Below, piece by piece: positions 44,456 through 53,861 of a stretch of 64,000 nt of DNA. Origin of the DNA: Neptuniibacter halophilus (GTDB taxonomy: Bacteria > Pseudomonadota > Gammaproteobacteria > Pseudomonadales > Balneatricaceae); NCBI RefSeq assembly GCF_030295765.1, contig NZ_AP027292.1:434001-498000 (forward strand). The letters are read 5' to 3'. A program made the translations under genes and the position numbers. The notes under the pieces were generated by a model, which ran no database searches, was not told the origin of the DNA, and was given only the letters and a program-made list of their open reading frames with translations. Each line of letters starts with the position of its first letter. The stretch's first letter is position 1.

Positions 44456-47400
44456 CGCATCCCTCTCCTGCAAACAGTTGATCCAGTTGCTCAATCAACG
44501 CCTTTTCCGGTCGGCAACTGAAAACCCCGTAATTTTCATTCGCACTCTTGCCCGCTGCGTTTTGGTCAATACCCCGCAGGAACAGATAGAAGACCCCGCC
44601 GAAGTGGCGTTCGTAGTCATAGCCAGGAATCCTCTGTTTCAGCAGCCGATGAACCGCCAGAGAATAGAGCAGATACTGCAGATCGTAGCGATGCTCAATC
44701 ATTCCCTGCTCCATCGCTGCGCGGCTGTAGTCCTCCACCTGATAGCCCAGATGATTGGATTTATAATCCAGCACGTAATAACGGCCATCACGACGGAACA
44801 ACAGGTCGATAAACCCTTTCAGCATCCCACGCAGGGGTTCGAAAGAGAGCGGAGCCGCCCGGGCTGACAGCGGATCATAGCGCCGGATCAGACTCTCCAG
44901 TTCCGCTACCCGTACCCGGTCCGCACTGAGCATAAACTCCATCTCGACCAGACGATCCTGATCGTCCAGTTCTGCCAGCCGCAGCCCCTGGCCATCCAGA
45001 TCACGTTGCAGCACATCATCGATCAGTTGTTCGATCACCGGCTGCCAGTTGCTTTCATAACCGGCCAGACTGAGCTGTTCCGCAATCTGTTCGCGATACT
45101 GATCCCCTGCCGCCATAATCGGGTGATACTGGTTAAAACTGATCTCCTCAAACACGGTGTGCAGAAAAGTACCCGCATTGGCTCCCTTGGGAAAAGTAAA
45201 GATACTCTCCACCTCTGGCTTCTCTTCGACGGCGGCGGATCGTTCTGCTGCCACCTCAAGGTCCAGACCCGGCAGTTCAGGCAGAGCGCTGCTGCTGTGC
45301 CGGCTCAGAGCGGAATAACTGCTGACCCGCCAACCCCGGTCGATACGACCCTGGAACTGAGCCGCTGCCAGCGATTCTGTTGCGCGGGTTGTTTCGCTGA
45401 ACATATCTTTCTGTGCACCATGATTCGGTGGTGTCAGCAGCTCGATGGCCTCACTCCGGGCAGATAACTGCTGCAGTGCTTCTCCCAGCTCCAGCCCGGA
45501 CTGCAGCAACAGGTAACCCAGCGCACTGTCCGCTAACCGTGAACGGGGGCTGTTCCCAATCCGCAGGTCGGAAACTCCCAGATAACAACGATACACTGAG
45601 CGGGTCAGGGCTACGTAAAGTAAACGCAGGTCCTCTGCCAGACGCTCCTGATCAGCCTGTTGCAGCGCCTCTTCATCAGCACTGATGTTAAGCACCGCCT
45701 CACCCTGCTGATCATGATAAAACGCGGTTTTCTGCTCGCGGAAGATACTCGCAAACGGCAGGAATACGATTGGATACTCCAGCCCTTTGGATTTATGTAC
45801 CGTAACAATGGTTACCAGGTTGCGCTCGCTCTCAAGACGCAGAATCTGCTCATCCGCCCCACTGCCGGCGTTGGCGATCTGTTCGTTGAACCAGCGCAAC
45901 AGACCACTGATCCCTTCGAGCTCAGTGCTCGCCTGTTGCAACAACTCACCCATATGCAGCAGGTTAGTCAGACGCCGCTCACCTCCCGACTGCTGCAGGT
46001 AGCGTACCGCCAGACCACGTTTCTGCAACAGGGCATTCAGCATCGGTAACAGTCCCGATTCAAGCCAGATCTCGCGATAGTCGCTGAACTCGGTAATCAC
46101 CTGATCCCAGGCCCGTTCATCACGGTTCAGTGCATCAAGGCTGAGCATATCCAGTTGCATCAGTTCGGTAGCCAGCGCCGCCCTCAGCCCTCGTTCGGAC
46201 TGAGGGTTTTCCACTGCAGCCAGTATCAGCACCAGTTCCAGCGCTTCAACCGAGTTAAATACCGAATCCTGATTACTCAGATACACACAGGGGTGTTCAT
46301 ACTGTGCCAGCGCCCGGCGTACCTCCTCGGCTTCGTAGCGGTTCTTAACCAGCACCGCTATATCCCCTCCCTGCACCGGCTTATCGCCGATAAGGGCATC
46401 ACCACAGAGTAAACGGTCAATCTCAGCCGCAGTTGACTGGGCAAACAGGCTCAGAGACTGCTCCTTATTCAGGGGTTTATCCGCCTCCTGATACCAGATG
46501 CTCAGTGCGGCCGGCTCCCGCTGCTGAATGGTCAGGCGGTGTTTCTGTTTAGCCGCCGCTCTGACCGGATGAAAAGGGATATCCTGATCATAGATAAACG
46601 CATTATCCGGAAATTCGAACAGGCAGTTTACCGCCTCCACCATCGCCGCGGTGGAGCGCCAGTTGGTGTCCAGGGTATAGCTTTGTGCTACCGAACGGCG
46701 GGCCTGAATATAGGTAAAAATATCCGCGCCACGAAAAGCGTAGATCGCCTGTTTGGGGTCTCCGATCATGATCAGTGCACAGCTCAGCGGATCCGCATAA
46801 AGCCGGCTGAAAATGCCGTACTGCAGAGGATCGGTATCCTGAAACTCATCAATCATCGCCACCGGAAACTGCTGCCTGATCGCTTCGGCAAGCGCCGCAC
46901 TCTGATCATTCTCCAGCGCCCGATTCAGGTTACTCAGCAGATCATCAAAGGTTTGCAGTTGCTGCTGTTTTTTGACCCGGTTCAGGCGCTGCTCCACCTG
47001 CGCTAAAGCCTGCCCCAGCAGTATTTCCCGCACCGGTACGGCGCCCGGCAATAACTCGGCCAGACGCTCAAAAAGAGGATGTTGAGGCGGCTCGCCGGAT
47101 TTGGTTTTCTCGGCCAGCACATCCGGGGTGAAACGCTGCATCACTTCAATCAGCTTTTTATCCGGCTCCAGCAGCGCAGACTGAGCATAGTCGCTGATCT
47201 GATCAATCCATTTGGGCAGCAGGTTTTTCTTGTAACTACTCTTGTTAATGGCGGAGTTCTGCACAAGCTGAACCAGATCATCCGGGTTCTCCAGCCAGGC
47301 TTGCTTAAACGCCAGCACCTGCTGCTTGCGATTCTGATAAGCCTGCTCCAGCGCCTGCCCGGTCAGATCCGGTTCCAGCCGGACAGCTCGGCCCAGCAGC

Positions 47401-47990
47401 GGGCGCAGCTCCATGATCAACTGCTCCGGACTGTTCCAGCACTGGCTGAAAATCAGATCCACCAGCTCCGGGCCCAGCGGATAGATCGAGCTGCGCCAGA
47501 AATCCAGTACCGCGCTGCGTAACAGGCTCTGATCATCCTGAGTCAGTTCATTATCAAACAATGCACCGCTTTCGAAGGCATGCCGTTTCAGCATTCGCTG
47601 ACAGAAACCATGGATGGTAAAAATCGCTGCCTCATCCATCTGCCGGACCGCCTGCTCCAGCAACCGCACCGCACTGTCGCGGTCACTCAGGGCCGCTTTC
47701 AGCTCAGCCAGAAACGGATCTTTCACCGGTTCCGTTAACAGCGCCTGACGGGCCTCCACAATCCGGGCCCGGATCCGGTCCCGCAACTCCTCGGTAGCGG
47801 CTTCGGTAAAGGTCACGACCAGAATCTGTTCGGGCCCCAGTGGCTTTTGACTGCATTCAGCCATGCCCAGCAGCAGCCGCAGGTAGAGGGCAGTAATGGT
47901 ATAAGTCTTACCCGTGCCGGCACTGGCCTCGATCAGTTGCTGTCCCTGCAGAGGAAAGCTCAGAGGCTGAAGAATATTCACCTGACTCAT
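44448..47990 (-). CDS. recB: exodeoxyribonuclease V beta chain
   Basis: 1180 residues, the length of E. coli RecB. The N-terminal UvrD-type helicase opens with IEASAGTGKTYTITALYL and contains VAMIDEFQDTDPLQY and TVHKSKGLEYPIVFLP. The C-terminal nuclease domain (about 930-1180) has the YVLDYKSNHLG catalytic motif with Asp and Lys, and YDLQYLLYSLAVHR. It drives double-strand break processing with RecC and RecD. It overlaps recC by four bases (ATGA) and recD by eight. Confidence 0.95.
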   Translation of the reverse strand: MSQVNILQPLSFPLQGQQLIEASAGTGKTYTITALYLRLLLGMAECSQKPLGPEQILVVTFTEAATEELRDRIRARIVEARQALLTEPVKDPFLAELKAALSDRDSAVRLLEQAVRQMDEAAIFTIHGFCQRMLKRHAFESGALFDNELTQDDQSLLRSAVLDFWRSSIYPLGPELVDLIFSQCWNSPEQLIMELRPLLGRAVRLEPDLTGQALEQAYQNRKQQVLAFKQAWLENPDDLVQLVQNSAINKSSYKKNLLPKWIDQISDYAQSALLEPDKKLIEVMQRFTPDVLAEKTKSGEPPQHPLFERLAELLPGAVPVREILLGQALAQVEQRLNRVKKQQQLQTFDDLLSNLNRALENDQSAALAEAIRQQFPVAMIDEFQDTDPLQYGIFSRLYADPLSCALIMIGDPKQAIYAFRGADIFTYIQARRSVAQSYTLDTNWRSTAAMVEAVNCLFEFPDNAFIYDQDIPFHPVRAAAKQKHRLTIQQREPAALSIWYQEADKPLNKEQSLSLFAQSTAAEIDRLLCGDALIGDKPVQGGDIAVLVKNRYEAEEVRRALAQYEHPCVYLSNQDSVFNSVEALELVLILAAVENPQSERGLRAALATELMQLDMLSLDALNRDERAWDQVITEFSDYREIWLESGLLPMLNALLQKRGLAVRYLQQSGGERRLTNLLHMGELLQQASTELEGISGLLRWFNEQIANAGSGADEQILRLESERNLVTIVTVHKSKGLEYPIVFLPFASIFREQKTAFYHDQQGEAVLNISADEEALQQADQERLAEDLRLLYVALTRSVYRCYLGVSDLRIGNSPRSRLADSALGYLLLQSGLELGEALQQLSARSEAIELLTPPNHGAQKDMFSETTRATESLAAAQFQGRIDRGWRVSSYSALSRHSSSALPELPGLDLEVAAERSAAVEEKPEVESIFTFPKGANAGTFLHTVFEEISFNQYHPIMAAGDQYREQIAEQLSLAGYESNWQPVIEQLIDDVLQRDLDGQGLRLAELDDQDRLVEMEFMLSADRVRVAELESLIRRYDPLSARAAPLSFEPLRGMLKGFIDLLFRRDGRYYVLDYKSNHLGYQVEDYSRAAMEQGMIEHRYDLQYLLYSLAVHRLLKQRIPGYDYERHFGGVFYLFLRGIDQNAAGKSANENYGVFSCRPEKALIEQLDQLFAGEGCDV

Positions 47991-50900
47991 CCTTTGCCCT
48001 CCTCCATATACTCCAGCATCGGTGAATACACCGTTTCAGCACGCTGCAGAAACGGCTCTGCAAAGCTTTCAAAATCAGGATAAGCACGGCGCATATAGGG
48101 GTCATCCAGCAACCCGGAACTGTAGGCCGAACCATAAAAACCCTTTTCCAGCTCAGCCATGGCCTTATCCGGATTCTTTGCCAGATTGGCGTAGTAGGTC
48201 CGGGCTAACCCCGGATCAAACGCCTGCGGTTGCTGCATGCCCTGACGGTAAAAGTCCAGCAGCTCCCGCAGCCGTGCCCGGGCGTTGTCGACCGGGAGCG
48301 GCCTGAACCGGAGCTGCCCGGACAAGCCCCGAAAAACGGTATGATTGCAGCGCAGATCAGAAGCACACAACGCCAGATGTTCCGCCCAACTGGCCATCTG
48401 GTCCCGGGCGTTGACCTGCGCCGGACGATAGCGCAGCAGGTGATCGGGATAACAGCCATCTAACCAGCCGAGCAGACGGGTTTCGTCCAGTTGCAGATTA
48501 ACTTCCAGCCGCTGCGGTTCACCGCTGCAGAGCGGTAGCAGTTTTTCTGCCAGCTCCTCACAGTCACGGCGAATTTTCGCCAGATGCAGTTGGCCGGGCC
48601 GGGCAATTGGCAGCCCCCCTTCGGCCAGAACAACCTGATCCATCCGATCCAGATCCTGCTCCGCCAGCGCCGCTTCCAGATAACGCTGCTGCAGTTGATA
48701 ACGCTGCAGGTTATCCAGCGCAAACGGTTCTTCATCCTGTGCCTCAATTTCGGAGTGGCCGAAAAATACCTTCAGGCGTTGCTGGAAGAAACTCCGGCAG
48801 GGGTGCTTGAGATAGCGGATCAACGCTTCCAGTTCCAGCTCCGGCAACGCTTCTGCCGGCAACTCTGTACGGATAAAACGGCCTGGCTCCTGCGCTTCGG
48901 CCGCGGCGGCAGGCAGCCACTGTTCGGCGTAACTGAACAGGCCGGAGCCACTGCGGAAATAAGCGGGACTAAACGCCACCAGCGGATGCTGCTGAATCAG
49001 CGACTGGCGTAACCGTGCGGCACTGGCTGTGCAATCCAGCGCGGCGTCCTCTTCCAGGCGATAGCCCTGCTCGACGTAATCGAGCAATTCGCTGACCAGC
49101 ACTGAAGGAATCCGCGGGTTATTATCACGGATCGATCGCCCGATATAGCTGATGTAGAGTTTATCCTGAGCCGAGAGCATCGCTTCCAGAAACAGGTAGC
49201 GGTCATCATCACGTCGCGAACGATCGCCCCGGCGCGGGTAATCATTCATCAGATCAAAGCCCAGCGGTGGAATACTGCGCGGATAGGCATCATCGTTCAT
49301 CCCCAGCAGGCAAACCACCGCGAACGGAATGGAACGCATCGGCATCAAGGTACAAAAGTTAACAGCCCCCACCATAAAGCGCTGAGATGAGCGCTGCTGG
49401 CCCAGACCATTACTCAGGTAGTCAGCCAGTACCGGAGGCGATAAAGGTGCGTCGAAACAGGCATCCTGGAGCTGCTCCTGCAGCCCCTGCAGTGTGGTAC
49501 GAATCGCATTCAGGGCCACTTCATCCTGCTCATCAGCCTGATAGCACTCTTCAAGCAGCAGGTTGATCTGCACGATCCACTGTTCCAGCGGCTGTGCCTG
49601 ACTGAAGCGCTGCCGAATCTGATCCAGCAGATCAATAAACCCGGCCAGCTTGCCCAGCAATTCCGCTTCCAGCCCTTCGATCTCGATAAAGGGCGCTGTT
49701 TCCTGCCACAGGTCGCAGTGCTCTCCCAGTGCATAGCCGGCCAGCATCCGGCGCAACCCGAAACGCCAACTGTTCTGTTCGAACAGAGGCAGCTCCCAGA
49801 GGCTGCGCTGCTGTGAATCCATGCCCCAGCGGATATTCACCTGATCAATCCAGTATCGCAGCCGCTGGAAACCCTGATCATCCAGCCCCAGACGACGCAT
49901 CACCGCAGGCACTTCAAGCAGCTCAAGTACGTCAGACACGCTGAAACGACTGCTGTCCAGACGCAGGATCCGTTCAAAACTCAGCAGTAACGGATTTTCC
50001 TGACGACTGCTGCGGTCAGAGATCGAATAGGGAATAAAGCGCTGCGCCGGCGCGGTGGAGAACACCGCTTCAATATAAGGTGCATAGGCTGCCACATCGG
50101 GCATCATCACAATAATGTCGCGGGGTTTCAGTGCGGGGTTCTGCGCAAACATGGCCAGCAACTGGTCATGCAGCACTTCGACCTCACGCAGCGGGCTGTG
50201 GCAACTGTGCAGAACAACCGAACGGTCATCGGCTGAGATCACCTGTTTATGCTCACTACGACTCGGGTCTTCCGGGAATTTTGCCGGATTTTCCAGATCA
50301 AGAATATCCTGCTGAATACTGTTCAGCAGGCTGTTTCGTTCCGGGTCAGCAAAGGCGTCGATCTCCTCGACCCCAAGCTCCTGCAACTGATAGAGATAAT
50401 CCCGACCCAGCTTGCCCATGGACGCGAGAATCGGGTTGGCCTCGGCGTAGTCATTAAAATCCAGTCCCGGTTTATCGAACCAGCGCCGGTTGATGCGTGC
50501 CGCCTGAGCCTGATCAATAATATCTCCCCAGTAGTACCGGCAGGGGTTGGTCACCATCAGGTGCACATCTACCCGCTCGCCGAGCGCCTGCAACGCCTGA
50601 ATATAATTTTGCGGCAACGCAGATATACCAAACACAAAGAGTCGCTTCGGTAGTGTTGTGGTCCCTCTGCCTGCTCTCAGTTCAGAGACAAACTGGCTGA
50701 ACATATTCGCCCGGTGCCAGTGAGGTTGCTGCAGGTTTTCGGTGTAACGGCAGAGTTCGCGCCAGAGTACAGGCTGCCAGGGGTGACGGGAAGCCGCCAG
50801 ATCTCCGCCCTGCTCCCAGTTGTCGATCCAGTCTGGCCGGTACACCAGATACTGGTCAAAGATATCGGCAATTTTGTTGCACAACTGGTAGAGGCGATAG

Positions 50901-51262
50901 CCATCCGGGTCATCCTGCAGGTAACTGCGAAGCGGTGCAAACTCGCTCAGCGCCAATTGCGTCGGCAGCAGTGCCATCAGTTTCCAGCTCATCGCCTCTT
51001 TATTGAAAGCGGAGCGTTGTGGAACCCCGTCCAGCACTGTGGCAAAGCTTTGCCAGAGAAATGAGGCCGGCAGCGGAAACTCCACCGAGGCCGCAATCCC
51101 GGAAGCAGACGCCAGTTCCAGTTTGAGCCACTGGGCCATACCCGGGCTCTGGACCAGTATCTGTTCGGCTTCGAAAGGATCGGTAAGAGGATCGCGGCGG
51201 ATCAGCTCCACCAGCAGATCTTTGAGTAGCAACAACGAGTTGGAATGATAAACCTGAAACAT
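47987..51262 (-). CDS. recC: exodeoxyribonuclease V gamma chain
   Basis: 1091 residues, near the 1122 of E. coli RecC. It opens FQVYHSNSLLLLKDLLVELI as in the family and contains ILVQSPGMAQWLKLELA, VFGISALPQNYIQAL, and FCTLMPMRSIPFAVVCLLGM. It has the inactive helicase fold that recognises Chi. It is first in the recC-recB-recD unit; the order lacks the ptrA gene that separates recC and recB in enterobacteria. Confidence 0.95.
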   Translation of the reverse strand: MFQVYHSNSLLLLKDLLVELIRRDPLTDPFEAEQILVQSPGMAQWLKLELASASGIAASVEFPLPASFLWQSFATVLDGVPQRSAFNKEAMSWKLMALLPTQLALSEFAPLRSYLQDDPDGYRLYQLCNKIADIFDQYLVYRPDWIDNWEQGGDLAASRHPWQPVLWRELCRYTENLQQPHWHRANMFSQFVSELRAGRGTTTLPKRLFVFGISALPQNYIQALQALGERVDVHLMVTNPCRYYWGDIIDQAQAARINRRWFDKPGLDFNDYAEANPILASMGKLGRDYLYQLQELGVEEIDAFADPERNSLLNSIQQDILDLENPAKFPEDPSRSEHKQVISADDRSVVLHSCHSPLREVEVLHDQLLAMFAQNPALKPRDIIVMMPDVAAYAPYIEAVFSTAPAQRFIPYSISDRSSRQENPLLLSFERILRLDSSRFSVSDVLELLEVPAVMRRLGLDDQGFQRLRYWIDQVNIRWGMDSQQRSLWELPLFEQNSWRFGLRRMLAGYALGEHCDLWQETAPFIEIEGLEAELLGKLAGFIDLLDQIRQRFSQAQPLEQWIVQINLLLEECYQADEQDEVALNAIRTTLQGLQEQLQDACFDAPLSPPVLADYLSNGLGQQRSSQRFMVGAVNFCTLMPMRSIPFAVVCLLGMNDDAYPRSIPPLGFDLMNDYPRRGDRSRRDDDRYLFLEAMLSAQDKLYISYIGRSIRDNNPRIPSVLVSELLDYVEQGYRLEEDAALDCTASAARLRQSLIQQHPLVAFSPAYFRSGSGLFSYAEQWLPAAAAEAQEPGRFIRTELPAEALPELELEALIRYLKHPCRSFFQQRLKVFFGHSEIEAQDEEPFALDNLQRYQLQQRYLEAALAEQDLDRMDQVVLAEGGLPIARPGQLHLAKIRRDCEELAEKLLPLCSGEPQRLEVNLQLDETRLLGWLDGCYPDHLLRYRPAQVNARDQMASWAEHLALCASDLRCNHTVFRGLSGQLRFRPLPVDNARARLRELLDFYRQGMQQPQAFDPGLARTYYANLAKNPDKAMAELEKGFYGSAYSSGLLDDPYMRRAYPDFESFAEPFLQRAETVYSPMLEYMEEGKG

Positions 51263-51351
51263 CCGTGCCCTGATCGGTTTGGTTGAATTGATCGAACTGA
51301 GACTACTTTACTGAAGCAGGAATTTTTTGTCAGATAAAACTTTTTTGACGG

Positions 51352-51373
51352 GTGTCATGTTGCTGTCACACTG
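51352..51373 (+). promoter_or_regulatory. Pho-box-like direct repeat
   Basis: GTGTCAT-GTTG-CTGTCAC (51352-51369) is a pair of 7-mers at 11-base spacing, close to the PhoB consensus CTGTCAT-N4-CTGTCAC. AT-rich TATAGAATATAC follows about ten bases later as a candidate -10. It lies 60 bases before a 55-codon gene. Pho control is inferred. Confidence 0.45.
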
Positions 51374-51431
51374 ATTTATAGAATATACCTCTCCAGAAAT
51401 GGATAACCCGAAGTAAGGAAAGGAAAACCCG

Positions 51432-51599
51432 ATGTACCCGATTCAGTGTATTGAAGTGATGCGTTTCAGCGAGCTGCCCGTTGCGGAGATGGAAGAGTCT
51501 CCGCTTGTTACCGAACCGCAGGAGATCCGCTTTGAGCAACGGGGTTTTGAAATGGCTCAGAAAGAGCGACTGAATCAGGTCGAACCCGGCGTGGCCTGA
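51432..51599 (+). CDS. 55-residue protein of unknown function
   Basis: The frame starts at ATG with AAGGAAAGGA upstream and encodes MYPIQCIEVMRFSELPVAEM followed by an acidic, then mixed charged tail ending NQVEPGVA. There is no membrane segment. No family is recognised. It is divergent from recC, and its stop region overlaps the end of the convergent gene at 51575. The Pho-box-like repeat upstream hints at phosphate control. Confidence 0.6.
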   Translation: MYPIQCIEVMRFSELPVAEMEESPLVTEPQEIRFEQRGFEMAQKERLNQVEPGVA

Positions 51600-51796
51600 C
51601 CACTGCCCGACGACTCAGAAGCAGGCGGCAGGCTGCCGAAACCTTCAGTTTCAGACCAGTAGTCACGCCCCTGCTCAACCCGGACGACCCCTTTAAAGCG
51701 CTGCTTCAGGTAGTCAACCGCCTCTGGCAGGGTATCAATATCGCAGAGTATCACTCCGCCCCGGTCATTATCTGTAGTAAAAAGGAAACTCTTCAT
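51575..51796 (-). CDS. 73-residue protein of unknown function
   Basis: From the ATG at 51796 (MKSFLFTTDNDRGGVILCDI), with GAGG five bases upstream, it encodes a small soluble protein with an apparent beta-alpha fold: a helix TLPEAVDYLKQRF follows the first strand pair. The C-terminal 20 residues are low-complexity Ser, Gly and Pro. No family is recognised. It follows the diguanylate cyclase gene at 51846 by 49 bases in the same direction. Confidence 0.6.
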   Translation of the reverse strand: MKSFLFTTDNDRGGVILCDIDTLPEAVDYLKQRFKGVVRVEQGRDYWSETEGFGSLPPASESSGSGQATPGST

Positions 51797-51845
51797 ATCA
51801 GCCTCATCTGCGCGGGCAGATAATGACACAGAGCATCATCCCAGA

Positions 51846-52850
51846 TCAAATCCCGATAATGCAGTTTTTACCTGCATCTTTCGCCTGATAAAGCGCCTTA
51901 TCGGCACGCTCCATCAATGACTGAGGCGAATCCCCGGCACGGTAGACGGTGATGCCGATACTGACACTCGATTGCACCCGGTCACCGTTATCCAGCAGGA
52001 ACTGATAGTTCTGTAAACTGCGACGCACCCGGTCAGCGACAATATGCGCCCCATCCAGATCAGTTGAGGGCAACAGGATCGCAAACTCCTCCCCACCATA
52101 GCGATAGCCGGTGTCTGGCGCACGTAACGAGGAACGGATCAGTACGCCAAAAGTTTCCAGCACCTTATCGCCCATCAGGTGGCCAAAGTTGTCGTTCAGT
52201 TGCTTAAAATTGTCCAGATCAAAAAAGCACAGTGCAAAACCGTGATGGTAACGGCGAGCCGTTTCCACCATCTGTTCAAGTTGGCTGTAGAAGTGACGGG
52301 AGTTATGCAGGTTGGTCAGGCTGTCGGTAATACTCAGGTGCTTATAAAGCTGTTCCCGCTCACGCAGCTCAAATTCAGCTTTTTTTCTTGCCGAGATATT
52401 TTCCAGGGTTTCGATTACGCCGATGATCTCTCCCTCGGCGTCCAGAATGGTGGCAGCCGTAAAGTGAAGCCACTCGCCACTGTCACCGCAATCGGGGAAA
52501 AAGTCTTCACCTTCATAAGCATCTGCAATCAACTCGGAGCGAACACATTTATCGGCGTAGTAGTGCTGGACATCTTCCCAGCGTCCGCCATCCAGAATCA
52601 GGTCCGCAAGGCAGGGACGGGGGCTGGAGTAGAAAGGCCGCCAGTGGTCACGGGTGCCCAGCACTTCGGAGCGATTCACACCACTGAGTTGCTCCAGTGC
52701 GCAGTTCCAGTGGATAACCTTGTGTTCCTTATCCAGAACAAAGGTAGGCAGGGTGATGCGATCAAAGGTCTGCAACAGCATCGCCGGATCCATCTGCGGC
52801 GGGGCAGGTTTAATTGTACGCTTGGCTACGGGCACCAGTTTTGGGGTCAT
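51846..52850 (-). CDS. PAS-GGDEF diguanylate cyclase
   Basis: About 334 residues from the ATG at 52850; a TTG at 52892 is an alternative. One PAS/PAC module (about 20-150) with FVLDKEHKVIHWNCALEQL precedes a GGDEF domain (about 165-334). The active site is GGEEF, with an RAPD inhibitory site upstream. No membrane segment is visible, so it is a cytosolic cyclic di-GMP synthase with an unknown PAS signal. The PAS segment resembles the type seen in DgcM-like proteins. Confidence 0.88.
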   Translation of the reverse strand: MTPKLVPVAKRTIKPAPPQMDPAMLLQTFDRITLPTFVLDKEHKVIHWNCALEQLSGVNRSEVLGTRDHWRPFYSSPRPCLADLILDGGRWEDVQHYYADKCVRSELIADAYEGEDFFPDCGDSGEWLHFTAATILDAEGEIIGVIETLENISARKKAEFELREREQLYKHLSITDSLTNLHNSRHFYSQLEQMVETARRYHHGFALCFFDLDNFKQLNDNFGHLMGDKVLETFGVLIRSSLRAPDTGYRYGGEEFAILLPSTDLDGAHIVADRVRRSLQNYQFLLDNGDRVQSSVSIGITVYRAGDSPQSLMERADKALYQAKDAGKNCIIGI

Positions 52851-53052
52851 AAGTTTTACTAAACCTTTGCCAGAATCATCTGTGGCTTGCAAACGTTCAC
52901 ATCCTTATGAGTCGTAACAGGTCCTCAGCGACACGCCACAACAGCGATCGCTAATACAAGTTTAGAACCATAACCCCGTATTTTGAAGTGTTATTCATTA
53001 ATAATCGGTTCAGGTCAGACCGTTCATTGATCTCCGCCCTGATACAGGCGTC

Positions 53053-53859
53053 TCAGGACCCATCGGAGGCAGAAAGCGCATCCGCACTCCAGAACCGAAC
53101 CGGATCACACTGATCCACCAGCCGCGCCTGACGGAAACAGAGACTGCTTCCCGGTTCAATCGGCACCGCCTCCTCCGGTAACAGGGATTGATGGGCCACC
53201 AGCAGCATATCAACTTCCTCTTCTGACTCCGCCACCAGCTCAACGGCTTCGTTTAGCGCAAACCTTGAACGCCTGAGGCTGAGGTAGGCCAGTGGCTCCT
53301 CCTCACCCTGCTCGGCGCTGTAGGCAAACATCATCTCACCATCCCAGTGGATAAAGCTGTGTCCCCCGAGGCGGTTCAGACGGCCAGCATAATCGGAGAC
53401 CATCGCCAGACGCATCTCCGCATCCGGGCGCCCTTCACTCCAGAGCTTACGCATCCGCTCCTGCAACAGGCAGAAAGCCCGCTCCTGATCGGTACAGCTC
53501 AGTGGCCACTGATCCCCCAGCGGGAAACGCTCATGATCGTCCAGACCGGGCAGCTCCCCGCTCATCGAAAACATGCAGGAGAGTCCCCGCTGAGGGCGGT
53601 GAAAAGGCTGTAACTCTACCGCTTCGAGTGGTTCCTCCTGATACAGGGCACAGCCCCAGAGCTCCGTTGGCTCGATCAGGCCACTGCGTCCACGCACCCC
53701 GCGAATGACCGCCTCCGCGCCGATCGCTGTCCAGCGCTGGGGATTTGATTCGTGCACGGAGCACACCCCCAGTGCCGCAGCGCCCTGTACTGCATTCAGT
53801 TGAATCCGTACCGTACCGGCACTGTAAAAGGTTAAAAAGCGGGGTTGGACTGGTAACAC
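53053..53859 (-). CDS. YafJ-like amidotransferase-fold protein lacking the N-terminal cysteine
   Basis: 268 residues from a GTG at 53859. GGAGG lies six bases upstream inside the last codons of the MFS gene, so the two are coupled. It aligns by eye with the class II amidotransferase at 22008-22775. QPFHRPQRGLSCMFSMSGEL corresponds to [31 protein letters not shown] to [11 protein letters not shown], and EEAVPIEPGSSLCF to [15 protein letters not shown]. The catalytic Cys2 is replaced: it begins MLPVQPRFL. It is probably not a glutaminase and may bind ligand or have another chemistry. Confidence 0.7.
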   Translation of the reverse strand: MLPVQPRFLTFYSAGTVRIQLNAVQGAAALGVCSVHESNPQRWTAIGAEAVIRGVRGRSGLIEPTELWGCALYQEEPLEAVELQPFHRPQRGLSCMFSMSGELPGLDDHERFPLGDQWPLSCTDQERAFCLLQERMRKLWSEGRPDAEMRLAMVSDYAGRLNRLGGHSFIHWDGEMMFAYSAEQGEEEPLAYLSLRRSRFALNEAVELVAESEEEVDMLLVAHQSLLPEEAVPIEPGSSLCFRQARLVDQCDPVRFWSADALSASDGS

Positions 53860-53861
53860 GA

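Noticed and set aside
51345..51380. TTGACG-based sigma70 promoter upstream of the 55-residue gene
   Set aside because: No -10 hexamer lies at 16-18 bases; the Pho-box-like repeat explains the region better.
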